A DNA stretch of 64,000 nt from Xanthomonas sacchari (GTDB lineage Bacteria; Pseudomonadota; Gammaproteobacteria; Xanthomonadales; Xanthomonadaceae), in NCBI RefSeq assembly GCF_024266585.1, contig NZ_CP100647.1, positions 2,771,001 through 2,835,000 on the forward strand, given 5' to 3'. This document shows, piece by piece, positions 35,081 to 44,153 of this stretch. The position numbers were made by a program, and so were the translations under genes. How positions within the stretch are numbered: the stretch's first letter is position 1; the number at the start of each line of letters is the position of its first letter. The notes under the pieces are model-generated. The model saw nothing but the letters and a program-made list of their open reading frames with translations. It made no database searches and was not told the DNA's origin.

Positions 35081-37158
35081 GCCAGCCGGCCGCGCAGATG
35101 AACACGCGCAAAGTGATGGACATGATCAAGCACGGGCTGGGCGCCCCGGTGATCGTGCTGCTGATGCTGGCGATGGTGGTGGTGCCGCTGGCCGCCCCGG
35201 TGCTGGACGCCCTGTTCACCTTCAACATCGCCATCTCGCTGATGGTGCTGCTGGCGGTGGTGTACGTGAAGCGGCCGCTGGAGTTCAGCATCTTCCCGAT
35301 CGTGCTGCTGATGACCACGATGCTGCGCCTGGCGCTGAACGTGGCCTCCACCCGCGTGATCCTGATCAACGGCCAGGACGGCCACGGCGCCGCCGGCAAG
35401 GTCATCGAGGCCTTCGGCGAATTCGTGATCGGCGGCAACTACGCGGTCGGCATCGTCGTGTTCGCGATCCTGACCATCATCAACTTCGTGGTCATCACCA
35501 AGGGCGCCGGGCGCGTGTCGGAAGTGACCGCGCGCTTCATCCTCGACGCCATGCCCGGCAAGCAGATGGCGATCGACGCCGACCTCAACGCCGGCCTGCT
35601 GACCCGCGAGGAAGCCAAGGCCCGCCGCGAGGAAGTGCGCGAGGAAGCGGACTTCTACGGCTCGATGGACGGCGCCAGCAAGTTCATCCGCGGCGACGCC
35701 ATCGCCGGCATCCTGATCCTGTTCATCAACCTGATCGGCGGCATGGCGGTCGGCGTGCTGCAACACGGCATGCCGTTCGCCCAGGCAGCCTCCACCTACA
35801 CCCTGCTGTCGATCGGCGACGGCCTGGTCGCGCAGTTGCCGGCGCTGCTGGTGTCCTCGGCGGTGGCGATGCTGGTCACCCGCGCCTCGCGCTCGCAGGA
35901 CATGGGCGCCTCGATGATGGGCCAAGTGTTCGGCCAGCATAAGGCGCTGGCGGTGGCCGCGGCGATCATGGGCCTGGTCGGCCTGATCCCGGGCATGCCC
36001 AACGTCGCTTTCTTGACGCTGGCGCTGATCCTGGGCCTGCTGGCCTGGAAGATGTGGAAGCGTAGCCTGCAGCCGCCGCCGGCCGCCGCCGAAGCGGCGC
36101 CACAGGCCGCGGCCGCGGCCCAGGCCAATGCCGAACTGGGCTGGGACGAACTGCGCCCGATCGACCCGCTGGGCCTGGAAGTCGGCTACCGGCTGATCCC
36201 GCTGGTGGACAAGGCCCAGGGCGGCGAGCTGATGGCGCGGATCAAGGGCGTGCGCCGCAAGCTGACCCAGGACATCGGCTTCCTGGTGCCGCCGGTGCAT
36301 ATCCGCGACAACCTGGAACTGCCGGCCAACGCCTACCGCCTGCTGGTGCACGGGGTTCCCGTGGCCACCGCCGACATCCATCCGGACCGCGAACTGGCGC
36401 TGGACCCGGGCGGCGCCCTCGGCAAGATCGACGGCATTCCCGGCAAGGACCCGGCATTCGGCCTGGACGCGATCTGGATCCAGCCGCACCTGCGCGCCCA
36501 GGCCGAGACCATGGGCTACACCGTGGTCGACCCGGCCACGGTGATCGCCACCCACCTCTCGCACCTGATCCGCGAGCACGCCCCGGAACTGCTCGGCCAC
36601 GAGGAAGTGCAGCAGCTGCTGGCCACCCTGGCCAAGAGCGCGCCCAAGCTGGTCGAGGACCTCACCCCCAAGGCGCTGCCGCTGTCGGTGGTGGTACGCG
36701 TGCTGCAGAACCTGCTGATCGAGAAGATCCCGGTGCGGCAGTTGCGCAAGATCGTCGAAGCCCTGGTCGAACACGCCCCGCAGAGTCAGGAACCCGGCGC
36801 GCTCACCGCCGCGGTGCGCAACGCCCTGGGCCGTTTCATCGTCCAGGAGATCGCCGGCATGGCCCCGGAACTGCCGGTGTTCACCCTGGCCCCGCAATTG
36901 GAACGTGTCTTGCAAGACTCCACCCAGGGCAACGGCGCGGCGCTGGAACCCGGACTGGCCGAACGCTTGCACCAAAGTCTGGCGGACTGCGTGAGCAAGC
37001 AGGAAGCGCGCAACGAACCGGCCGTGGTGCTGGTGCCGGCGCAGGTCCGCGCCGCCCTCGCCCGCCTGGTCCGCCACAGCGTCCCCGCGCTGTCGGTCCT
37101 GTCCTACAGCGAAGTGCCGGAAGACAAGCGGCTGAAGCTGGTGGGCACGATCAGTTGA
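35077..37158 (+). CDS. flhA: Flagellar export protein FlhA
   Basis: 693 residues. Eight N-terminal transmembrane helices with the FHIPEP region (FSIFPIVLLMTTMLRLALNVASTR, MPGKQMAIDADLNAGL) and a large cytosolic docking domain (RDNLELPANAYRLLVHGVPVA). It forms the nonameric export ring that binds chaperone-substrate complexes and uses the proton motive force. Confidence 0.97.
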   Translation: MSQPAAQMNTRKVMDMIKHGLGAPVIVLLMLAMVVVPLAAPVLDALFTFNIAISLMVLLAVVYVKRPLEFSIFPIVLLMTTMLRLALNVASTRVILINGQDGHGAAGKVIEAFGEFVIGGNYAVGIVVFAILTIINFVVITKGAGRVSEVTARFILDAMPGKQMAIDADLNAGLLTREEAKARREEVREEADFYGSMDGASKFIRGDAIAGILILFINLIGGMAVGVLQHGMPFAQAASTYTLLSIGDGLVAQLPALLVSSAVAMLVTRASRSQDMGASMMGQVFGQHKALAVAAAIMGLVGLIPGMPNVAFLTLALILGLLAWKMWKRSLQPPPAAAEAAPQAAAAAQANAELGWDELRPIDPLGLEVGYRLIPLVDKAQGGELMARIKGVRRKLTQDIGFLVPPVHIRDNLELPANAYRLLVHGVPVATADIHPDRELALDPGGALGKIDGIPGKDPAFGLDAIWIQPHLRAQAETMGYTVVDPATVIATHLSHLIREHAPELLGHEEVQQLLATLAKSAPKLVEDLTPKALPLSVVVRVLQNLLIEKIPVRQLRKIVEALVEHAPQSQEPGALTAAVRNALGRFIVQEIAGMAPELPVFTLAPQLERVLQDSTQGNGAALEPGLAERLHQSLADCVSKQEARNEPAVVLVPAQVRAALARLVRHSVPALSVLSYSEVPEDKRLKLVGTIS

Positions 37159-37163
37159 GATGA

Positions 37164-37318
37164 CGGGAATCGGGAACAGGGAATGGGGAATCGTCCCCCT
37201 GTCCCGGAAGCGGAGAGAGCAATGAACACGATCACCACAACCCAGACACGGCACCGCGGCCCGCCACGTATCGGCACCGGCAGCGCGTCCATTCCCCATT
37301 CCCCGTTCTCCATTCCCG
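37164..37318. repeat. Inverted GGGAATGGGGAATCG-type tracts between flhA and flhF
   Basis: A purine-rich tract of GGGAAT/GGGGAAT units (37164-37193) and its pyrimidine-rich complement (37289-37318) face each other across about 95 bases. They can pair into a long stem in the mRNA. The same unit recurs at 43621-43740 and 44045-44110. No gene in this gap. Confidence 0.6.
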
Positions 37319-37328
37319 GCTTCCACCC

Positions 37329-38966
37329 ATGAAGATCAAACGCTTTGTCGCCCCCGACATGCGCACCGCCTTCCGGATGGTGCGCGACGAGCACGGGCCG
37401 GATGCGGTGATCCTGTCCAACCGGCGCACCGACGAGGGCATCGAGATCGTCGCCGCCAGCAACTACGACGAAGCCCTGGTGCAGCGGGCGCTGGATGCGG
37501 TGCGCCCGGACGAGGCGCCGCGCGCCGCCGCGGCGGCGCAGGCCCCGGCCGCGGCCGCCCCGCGTGCCGCACGCGGCGACAGCGCCGCGGCCAGCCCGGC
37601 GATGGCGATGATGGCCGCGATCAGCGAACGCCGCGGCAATGCCGCGCCCGCCGCCGCCGCACGGCCGCTGACCCAGCCGGCGGCGCTCGCCGCCTCGGCC
37701 ATGCCGGGCGCGGCCGCCCCGGCCGCCGCCGCGCGCCAGCCCGCGCCGGCCAAGGCTGCGGCTGCAGCTGCGGCGGTGGCGCCAGCGCCGGCCCGTGCCG
37801 AGTTCAGCATTCCCGAGGACGTGTTCCGCAACGCCCCGATCAGCGTGCCCCTGCCCAGCCCGTTCGCCGCCACCCCGGCGCCGGCCGCCGAGGCCGCGCC
37901 GGCCTGGCGCGACGACGTCGCCGCGGTGGCGCTGACCCCGGTAAGCGCCCCGGCCGCGCCGATCGCGCCGATCGCGCCGATCGCGCCGGCGCCGGCCGCT
38001 GCCGGAATCCCGGCGGCCGCGGCACTGGCGGCGGTGCCGACCTTCCCCGCCCCGCAGAACGACGAACAATTGACGCAGCTGCGCGACGAACTGGCGCTGA
38101 TGCGGCAGATGATCGAGCGCGAGATGAACCGCCTCACCGACGAGCGCCTGCGCGGCTCGCCGGTCCGCGCCCAGGCGCTGGAGCTGATGGACGACTACGG
38201 CTTCGACAGCGGCATCATCCGCGACGTGGTCATGCAGATCCCCGCCGACCTGGAGCTGCACCGCGGCCGCGGACTGATGCTGGGCCTGCTGTCCAAGCGC
38301 CTGCCGATCGCCGCGCTGGACCCGCTTGAGGAAGGCGGCGTGATCGCCCTGATCGGCCCGACCGGCGCCGGCAAGACCACTACCATCGCCAAGCTGGCCT
38401 CGCGCTTCCTGGAGCGCCATGCCGCCCGCGACGTGGCCCTGGTCACCACCGACACCATCCGCGTCGGCGGCCGCGAACAGTTGCACAGCTACGGCCGCCA
38501 GCTCGGCATCGCCGTGCACGAGGCCGACAGCGACGCCGCGCTGCAGCTGCTGCTGGAGCGCCTGGCCGACTACAAGCTGGTCCTGATCGACACCGCCGGC
38601 ATGGGCCAGCGCGACCGCGCCCTGGCCGCGCAGCTGCACTGGCTGCGCGCCTCGCGGGTGGTCCGGTCCTTGCTGGTCCTCCCCGCCAACGCCCATTTCT
38701 CCGACCTGGACGAGGTGGTGCGCCGGTTCGCCGGCGCCGACCCGCAGGGGGTCATCCTGACCAAGCTGGACGAGACCGGGCGGTTCGGCAGTGCCTTGTC
38801 GGTGGTCGTCGACCACCGCCTCCCCATCACCTGGGTGACCGATGGACAGCGTGTGCCGGACGACCTGCACCGCGCCAACGCCGCCAGCCTGGTATTGCGC
38901 CTTGAAGATTTGCGGCGCGCTGCCGATAAGCCCTGTACTCCGGAGCAGACCCATGCCGTCGCGTGA
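37329..38966 (+). CDS. flhF: Flagellar biosynthesis SRP-type GTPase FlhF
   Basis: 545 residues. A short N-terminal region (MKIKRFVAPDMRTAFRMVRDEHGPDAVILSN) is followed by a long Ala/Pro-rich linker (about 55-230) and the NG GTPase domain with G1 GPTGAGKTTTIAKLA (about 343), DTAGMGQRD and TKLDETGRFG. FlhF marks the pole for flagellum assembly in polar flagellates. The linker is longer than in many relatives. It overlaps flhG by 14 bases. Confidence 0.95.
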   Translation: MKIKRFVAPDMRTAFRMVRDEHGPDAVILSNRRTDEGIEIVAASNYDEALVQRALDAVRPDEAPRAAAAAQAPAAAAPRAARGDSAAASPAMAMMAAISERRGNAAPAAAARPLTQPAALAASAMPGAAAPAAAARQPAPAKAAAAAAAVAPAPARAEFSIPEDVFRNAPISVPLPSPFAATPAPAAEAAPAWRDDVAAVALTPVSAPAAPIAPIAPIAPAPAAAGIPAAAALAAVPTFPAPQNDEQLTQLRDELALMRQMIEREMNRLTDERLRGSPVRAQALELMDDYGFDSGIIRDVVMQIPADLELHRGRGLMLGLLSKRLPIAALDPLEEGGVIALIGPTGAGKTTTIAKLASRFLERHAARDVALVTTDTIRVGGREQLHSYGRQLGIAVHEADSDAALQLLLERLADYKLVLIDTAGMGQRDRALAAQLHWLRASRVVRSLLVLPANAHFSDLDEVVRRFAGADPQGVILTKLDETGRFGSALSVVVDHRLPITWVTDGQRVPDDLHRANAASLVLRLEDLRRAADKPCTPEQTHAVA

Positions 38967-39837
38967 CTACGTCAATCTGACCAATGCCTTTCCCCTGTCG
39001 GCGACGCGCAACGAACCGCTGGGTCCGGTGCGGACCATCGCCGTGACCGGCGGCAAGGGCGGCGTGGGCAAGACCAACATCTCGGTCAACCTGTCCATGG
39101 CGCTGGCCGACATGGGCAAGCGCACCCTGCTGCTGGACGCCGACCTCGGCCTGGCCAACGTCGACGTGCTGCTGGGGCTGACCCCCAAGTTCACCGTGGC
39201 CGACCTGGTCGCCGGGCGCTGCACCCTGGAAGAGGTGCTGATCGACCTGCCCAACGGGCTGATGGTGGTGCCCGCCGCCTCCGGCCGCCGCTACATGGCC
39301 GAGCTGCCGCCGGCCCAGCACGTGGGCCTGGTCAACGTGTTCTCCGAGCTGCAGCGCGAGCTGGACGTGATGATCGTCGACACCGCCGCCGGCATCACCG
39401 ACAGCGTGCTGACCTTCTGCCAGGCCGCGCAGGACGCGGTGGTGGTGGTCTGCGACGAGCCGGCCTCGATCACCGACGCCTACGCCCTGATCAAGGTCCT
39501 CTCGCGCGAGCGCGGCGTGGACCGGGTACAGATCGTCGCCAACATGGTCCGCGACCTCAACGAAGGCCGCATGCTGTACGACAAGCTCAGCCGGGTCTGC
39601 GAGAAATTCCTCGGCGACGTGTCGCTGAACTACCTGGGCTGCGTGCCGCAGGACGACTGGCTGCGCCTGTCGGTGCAGCGCCAGCAGCCGGTGGTCAAGG
39701 CCTACCCGTCCAGCCCGTCGGCGCAGGCGATCGCCGAGATCGCCCGGCGCACCGCGCGATGGCAGGCGCCGACCGCCCCGCGCGGCAACGTCGAGTTCTT
39801 CGTCGAACGCATCATCCAGCGCGGGGTGGCCGCATGA
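38953..39837 (+). CDS. flhG: Flagellar number regulator FlhG (FleN), MinD-like ATPase
   Basis: 294 residues. Deviant Walker A GGKGGVGKTNISVNL and Walker B LLLDADLGLANVDVLLGL are visible, with the family N-terminus and a C-terminal amphipathic helix. FlhG limits flagellar number by restraining FlhF and the FleQ-type activator. The start at 38953 overlaps flhF; ATGA overlap with fliA. Confidence 0.95.
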   Translation: MPSRDYVNLTNAFPLSATRNEPLGPVRTIAVTGGKGGVGKTNISVNLSMALADMGKRTLLLDADLGLANVDVLLGLTPKFTVADLVAGRCTLEEVLIDLPNGLMVVPAASGRRYMAELPPAQHVGLVNVFSELQRELDVMIVDTAAGITDSVLTFCQAAQDAVVVVCDEPASITDAYALIKVLSRERGVDRVQIVANMVRDLNEGRMLYDKLSRVCEKFLGDVSLNYLGCVPQDDWLRLSVQRQQPVVKAYPSSPSAQAIAEIARRTARWQAPTAPRGNVEFFVERIIQRGVAA

Positions 39838-40583
39838 ACGCCGCCGCCCACTACCGCGCCGTCCAGCGCAACAGCGCCAACGACTACATCGCTCAGCACT
39901 CGGACCTGGTCCGGCGCATCGCCCACCACCTGGCGGCGCGGCTGCCGGCCAGCGTCGAGATCGACGACCTGATCCAGGCCGGCATGATCGGCCTGATCGA
40001 GGCCTCGCGCAGCTACGACGCCGAACAGGGCGCCTCGTTCGAGACCTACGCCTCGATCCGCATCCGCGGCGCCATGATCGACGAGATCCGCCGCGGCGAC
40101 TGGGTGCCGCGCTCGGTGCACCGCCGCGCCCGCGACGCCGCCTCGGCGATCCGCAAGATCGAACAGAGCACCGGCCGCGCCGCCGCCGCCAACGAAGTGG
40201 CCGCGGCGATGGACATGCCGCTTCCCGAATACCTGCGTTTGATGGAAGATGCCGCCCGCGGCCAGGTGCTGAGCCTGGAGTCGCGCATCGAGGACCATGG
40301 CGAACTGGATACCATCGCCAAGGGCGGACCCAATCCGCAGCAGATGCTCGAGCGCAGCGAATTCGGCCGCGAGCTGGGCAAGGCCATCGCGCAGTTGCCC
40401 GAACGCGAGCAGTTGGTGCTGTCGCTGTACTACGAGCAGGAATTGAACCTCAAGGAAATCGGCGCGGTGCTCGGGGTCAGCGAGTCGCGCGTGTGTCAGA
40501 TCCATGGCCAGGCCACGGTACGGTTGCGCGGACGCCTGAAGGCGTTCGAGGTCGCCGATGCCGGTCTGGAAGACGAAGAATAG
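39834..40583 (+). CDS. fliA: Flagellar sigma factor FliA (sigma-28)
   Basis: 249 residues. Region 2 ([43 protein letters not shown]), region 3 and region 4 ([44 protein letters not shown] equivalent) are complete. It directs transcription of late flagellar, motor and chemotaxis genes; several matching promoters lie downstream in this window. No anti-sigma factor FlgM is present here. Confidence 0.97.
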   Translation: [249 protein letters not shown]

Positions 40584-40602
40584 GAACCCTTAGGAGTCAG
40601 TG

Positions 40603-40995
40603 GTGAACAAGAACATGCGGATTTTGATCGTGGACGATTTCTCGACGATGCGACGCATCGTCAAGAATCTGCTCGGCGATCTGGGCTTCACCAACACCGC
40701 CGAGGCCGAAGACGGCAACAGCGCCCTGGTCGCGCTGCGCTCGGCGCCGTTCGAGTTCGTGGTCACCGACTGGAACATGCCGGGCATGACCGGCATCGAC
40801 CTGCTGCGCAACATCCGCGCCGACGACAAGCTCAAGCACCTGCCGGTGCTGATGGTCACCGCCGAGGCCAAGCGCGAGCAGATCATCGAGGCCGCCCAGT
40901 GCGGCGTGAACGGCTACATCATCAAGCCGTTCACCGCGCAGACGCTGCAGGAGAAGTTGGGCAAGATCTTCGAACGCCTGGGAGCGACCGCCTAA
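40603..40995 (+). CDS. cheY: Chemotaxis response regulator CheY
   Basis: 130 residues, a CheY receiver with D11/D12, phosphoacceptor D56 ([12 protein letters not shown]), Thr switch (VLMVTAEAK) and Lys (YIIKPF). Two consecutive GTG codons (40600, 40603) could start it; AGGAG at 40592-40596 is better spaced for 40603. Followed at once by cheZ, so this copy is the one that binds FliM. Confidence 0.95.
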   Translation: MNKNMRILIVDDFSTMRRIVKNLLGDLGFTNTAEAEDGNSALVALRSAPFEFVVTDWNMPGMTGIDLLRNIRADDKLKHLPVLMVTAEAKREQIIEAAQCGVNGYIIKPFTAQTLQEKLGKIFERLGATA

Positions 40996-41604
40996 ATGGA
41001 AGCTACCGCCGAACGCACCGCCCTGATCGAACGCCTGCAAGGCGCGCTCGACGCGCTGGAAAACGGCGACGAGGCCGGCTGGCGCAGGGAGATCGACACC
41101 CTCGCCGCCTGGCGCACACGGCCGATGATGCAGGGCCTGAGCCGGCTTGCGCGCGATCTGGGGCAGGCGCTCGGCGAACTGCCGGTGGTGCCCAGCGAGG
41201 CCGGCGAACTGGACGATGCCTGCTCGCGCCTGGACCACGTGGTGGAGATGACCGAACAGGCCAGCCACCGCACCCTGGACCTGGCCGAGGAATGCCGTGC
41301 GCTGGCCGACCAGCTGGCCGCCGGCGGCCTCAGCGGCGACCAGGGCGAGATCCTCGACAAGATCCGCCACAACCTCACCGAAATGGCCCTGGCGCAGAGC
41401 TTCCAGGACCTGACCGGGCAGATCATCCGCCGCGTCGCCGGTATCGTGCGCCGCGTGCACGAGGGCTTCGGCGCGCTGGGTCTGCCGCCGAAGGAAGAAC
41501 GCAAGGCCGACGGCACCCTGGCCGGCCCGGTCCTGCCCGGCCTGGATCGCCACGGCGTGTCGCAGCACGACGCCGACGACCTGCTGTCCGGACTGGGACT
41601 CTAG
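40996..41604 (+). CDS. cheZ: Protein phosphatase CheZ
   Basis: 202 residues, long-helix protein. The catalytic signature QSFQDLTGQIIRRV and the C-terminal CheY-binding helix (SQHDADDLLSGLGL) are intact. It dephosphorylates CheY-P. Abuts the cheY stop. Confidence 0.95.
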   Translation: MEATAERTALIERLQGALDALENGDEAGWRREIDTLAAWRTRPMMQGLSRLARDLGQALGELPVVPSEAGELDDACSRLDHVVEMTEQASHRTLDLAEECRALADQLAAGGLSGDQGEILDKIRHNLTEMALAQSFQDLTGQIIRRVAGIVRRVHEGFGALGLPPKEERKADGTLAGPVLPGLDRHGVSQHDADDLLSGLGL

Positions 41605-41677
41605 AGCGTGCCCGGGCGATTGGACTAGGCCACGCCGCACTCGGGTGCGCGCACGGCGAGAAAGAACGAGGAAATTT

Positions 41678-41869
41678 ATGTCAACAGACGACCGCATGAT
41701 GACGCAGGATCGCGCGCACCCAAGCGCGGCCGTTCGGGTTGCCGTGTCCGCTCCCCAGGCGGCCGCGCACGGCTTGAACAGGCGGTCGGCCTGTCGCGGC
41801 GCCGCGCGCAGCCACCTGGCAACCGGACACGGCAACGTGGCCGATTGCAACCGCGCGGGCAGGCTCTAG
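41678..41869 (+). CDS. Possible small leader ORF upstream of cheA
   Basis: 63 residues from ATG at 41678. Its GAGGA box (41668-41672) is one of the better ribosome binding sites in the region, and its stop is only 2 bases before the cheA ATG at 41872, which itself lacks a clear site. The protein (MSTDDRMMTQDRAHPSAAVRV...) is basic and matches nothing I know. It may serve translational coupling rather than code for a functional peptide, or be chance. Confidence 0.35.
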   Translation: MSTDDRMMTQDRAHPSAAVRVAVSAPQAAAHGLNRRSACRGAARSHLATGHGNVADCNRAGRL

Positions 41870-41871
41870 CC

Positions 41872-43620
41872 ATGAGCGCCGTCCCCGACGACATCGCTGC
41901 CGACTTCATCATCGAGGCCCAGGAGATCCTGGACCGGCTCGGCGAGCAGTTGGTGTCGCTGGAGCAGGCGCCCGAGGACAGCGGCCAGCTCAACGCCGTG
42001 TTCCGCGGCTTCCACACGCTCAAGGGCGGCGCCGGCTTCCTGGCGATCACCGCCATGGTCGAGCTGTGCCACGCCGCGGAGGAAACCCTGGGCATGGCCC
42101 GTGCCGGCCAGGCCACCCTGCAGGCGCAGCACTTCGACGCCGCGCAGCAGTCGCTGGACTACCTGCAGTCGATGCTCGACGCGTTCGGCAACGGCCAGGA
42201 GCCGCCGCGCGCGCCGGCGGAACTGATCGCGCAGTTCGACGCGCACGGCACCGCCGCGCCGGCCCCGGCCAAGAGCGCCGCGCCGGCGCCGGCAGCAGCC
42301 CCGGCCGCCGCCGCCGCGGGCGATGCGGACCTGATCAGCGACGACGAATTCGAGGCGCTGCTGGACCAGTTGCACGGCGATGCGCCGCCGGCGGCCACGC
42401 CGCAGGCGCTGCAGCCGGCGCCACGCGCGCCCAGCGCCGCGCCCAAGGCCGCGGCCGCCCCGGCCAAGGCCGCCGAGCCCGAACAGACCGTGCGCGTGGA
42501 CACCAAGCGCCTGGACGCGATCGTCAACCTGATCGGCGAACTGGTGCTCTCGCGCAACCGCCTCAAGACCCTGCGCGTGCGCCTGCGCGACGAGGAACTC
42601 GACCGCGCGGTCAGCAGCCTGGACATCGCCACCGCGCGCCTGCAGTCGGCGGTCATGCGCACGCGCATGCAGCCGGTCGGCAAGGTGTTCTCGCGCTTCC
42701 CCAAGGTGGCGCGCGACGTCGCCCGCTCGCTCAACAAGGAAGTGGAACTGGAACTGGTCGGCGCCGACACCGAACTGGACCGCAACCTGGTCGAAGCGCT
42801 GGCCGATCCGCTGGTGCACCTGGTGCGCAACGCGATCGACCACGGCATCGAGGCCCCGGCGCTGCGCGAGGCCACCGGCAAGCCGCGCGGCGGCCACGTG
42901 CGCCTGTCGGCGCAGCAGGAAGGCGACTACGTCAGCATCGAAGTGCAGGACGACGGCGCCGGCATCGACCCGGAACGGCTGCGCGCCAAGGCGCGCGAGA
43001 AGGGCCTGATCGACCCCGAGGCCGCCGCCCGCCTGAGCACCGAGGAATGCCTGCACCTGGTGTTCCTGCCCGGCTTCTCGACCAAATCCGAAGTCACCGA
43101 CATCTCCGGCCGCGGCGTCGGCATGGACGTGGTGCAGTCGCGCATCCGCGAACTCAGCGGGCAGATCCAGATCCAGTCGGAGCTGGGCCGCGGCAGCCGC
43201 TTCCTGATCCGCGTGCCGCTGACCCTGGCGATCCTGCCGACCCTGCTGGTACAGGCCGGCGACACCGTCTATGCGCTGCCGCTGGCGCGCGTGGTGGAAG
43301 TGCTGCATGCGCCGCGCCGCTCGCTGGGCTGGTTCGACGGCCGCGCCGTGCTCGACCGGCAGTCGCACACCCTGCCGTTGGTGGACCTGCGCCAGTGGCT
43401 CAACATCGACGCCCCGCAACTGCCGCTGCTCACCGTGGTGGTGCTGCAGGCCGGCGAATCGCGCATGGGCCTGGTCGTGGACCAGGTCCGCGGCCGCGAG
43501 GAAGTGGTGATCAAGCCGCTGCCGCGCTCGCTGCGCGGCCTGCCCGGCTATGCCGGCGCCACCCTGATCGGCGATGGCCGTCTGGCGTTGATTTTGGATG
43601 TGGATGGCTTGAAGGCCTGA
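41872..43620 (+). CDS. cheA: Chemotaxis histidine kinase CheA (first copy)
   Basis: 582 residues. HPT domain with phospho-H48 (FRGFHTLKGGAGFL), an Ala/Pro-rich linker with an acidic docking-like patch (SDDEFEALLDQLHG) in place of a clear P2 domain, the dimerisation helices, the HATPase domain (LVRNAIDHGIEAP, DDGAGI, GRGVGMDVV) and a C-terminal CheW-like P5. It phosphorylates CheY, and CheB if present elsewhere. The start at 41872 follows the possible leader ORF. First of two CheA genes here. Confidence 0.93.
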   Translation: MSAVPDDIAADFIIEAQEILDRLGEQLVSLEQAPEDSGQLNAVFRGFHTLKGGAGFLAITAMVELCHAAEETLGMARAGQATLQAQHFDAAQQSLDYLQSMLDAFGNGQEPPRAPAELIAQFDAHGTAAPAPAKSAAPAPAAAPAAAAAGDADLISDDEFEALLDQLHGDAPPAATPQALQPAPRAPSAAPKAAAAPAKAAEPEQTVRVDTKRLDAIVNLIGELVLSRNRLKTLRVRLRDEELDRAVSSLDIATARLQSAVMRTRMQPVGKVFSRFPKVARDVARSLNKEVELELVGADTELDRNLVEALADPLVHLVRNAIDHGIEAPALREATGKPRGGHVRLSAQQEGDYVSIEVQDDGAGIDPERLRAKAREKGLIDPEAAARLSTEECLHLVFLPGFSTKSEVTDISGRGVGMDVVQSRIRELSGQIQIQSELGRGSRFLIRVPLTLAILPTLLVQAGDTVYALPLARVVEVLHAPRRSLGWFDGRAVLDRQSHTLPLVDLRQWLNIDAPQLPLLTVVVLQAGESRMGLVVDQVRGREEVVIKPLPRSLRGLPGYAGATLIGDGRLALILDVDGLKA

Positions 43621-44153
43621 GAGCCGGGAGTGGGGAATGGGGATTGGGGAATCGTAAGAGCAGGGTTCCTTGCGCCTCCTTCTTCTGCGGTGAAACCGGG
43701 AATGGGGAATGGGGATTCGGGAATCGCAACAGCGGCCCCGTGCGCCTCGTTTTTCCCTGTGGGAGCGGCTTCAGCCGCGACGCGGTGAGGCTGGGATTCG
43801 GGAATGGGGATTCGGAAAGCGCAGCAGCGGTTCCCCGCTGGTATCCCTTCCTTGTGGGAGCGACTTCAGTCGCGACGCGGTAAAGCCGGGCGTGGGGAAT
43901 CTGCATTGGCGAAAGCGAATGCCCCTGGCCTCCTGTCTCTCGCCGACGCATGTCGCAGTGCGCGCCGGCGACACGCCGAGGTCCGCGCGTCGCGGCTGAA
44001 GCCGCTCCCACAACAGCCGACCCCAGATTTCCGTGCGGCTTGCCTTTGCGAATCCCCACTCCCGATTCCCCAATCCCGGCTGCAGCGAATCCCGAATCCC
44101 CACTCCCGGCCCCCTACCATCAAGTCCCAAGCCCCGTTGCCGATACCTCTTGC
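43621..44153. repeat. Repeat-filled intergenic region between cheA and motC
   Basis: 533 bases without a supportable gene. It holds GGGAATGGGGATTGGGGAATCG-type tracts (43624-43740, 43790-43820 and reverse copies near 44045-44110) and three REP-like units with the GAGCGGCTTCAGCCGC core: + at 43759-43785 and 43854-43880, and inverted at 43986-44011. The right edge contains the motC promoter. Confidence 0.75.
44120..44146 (+). promoter_or_regulatory. FliA promoter of motC, at the start codon
   Basis: TCAA (44120-44123), 15-base spacer, GCCGATAC (44139-44146). The expected start point, 6-7 bases after the -10 box, falls about 44152-44153, next to the ATG at 44154, and no Shine-Dalgarno is present. 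The transcript may be leaderless. Confidence 0.65.

Noticed and set aside
41830-41850. Sigma-54 or sigma-28 element before cheA1 (CACGGCAACGTGGCCGATTGCA region)
   Set aside because: GG and GC are 16 bases apart instead of 12, and no -35 lies at the right distance from GCCGATTG.
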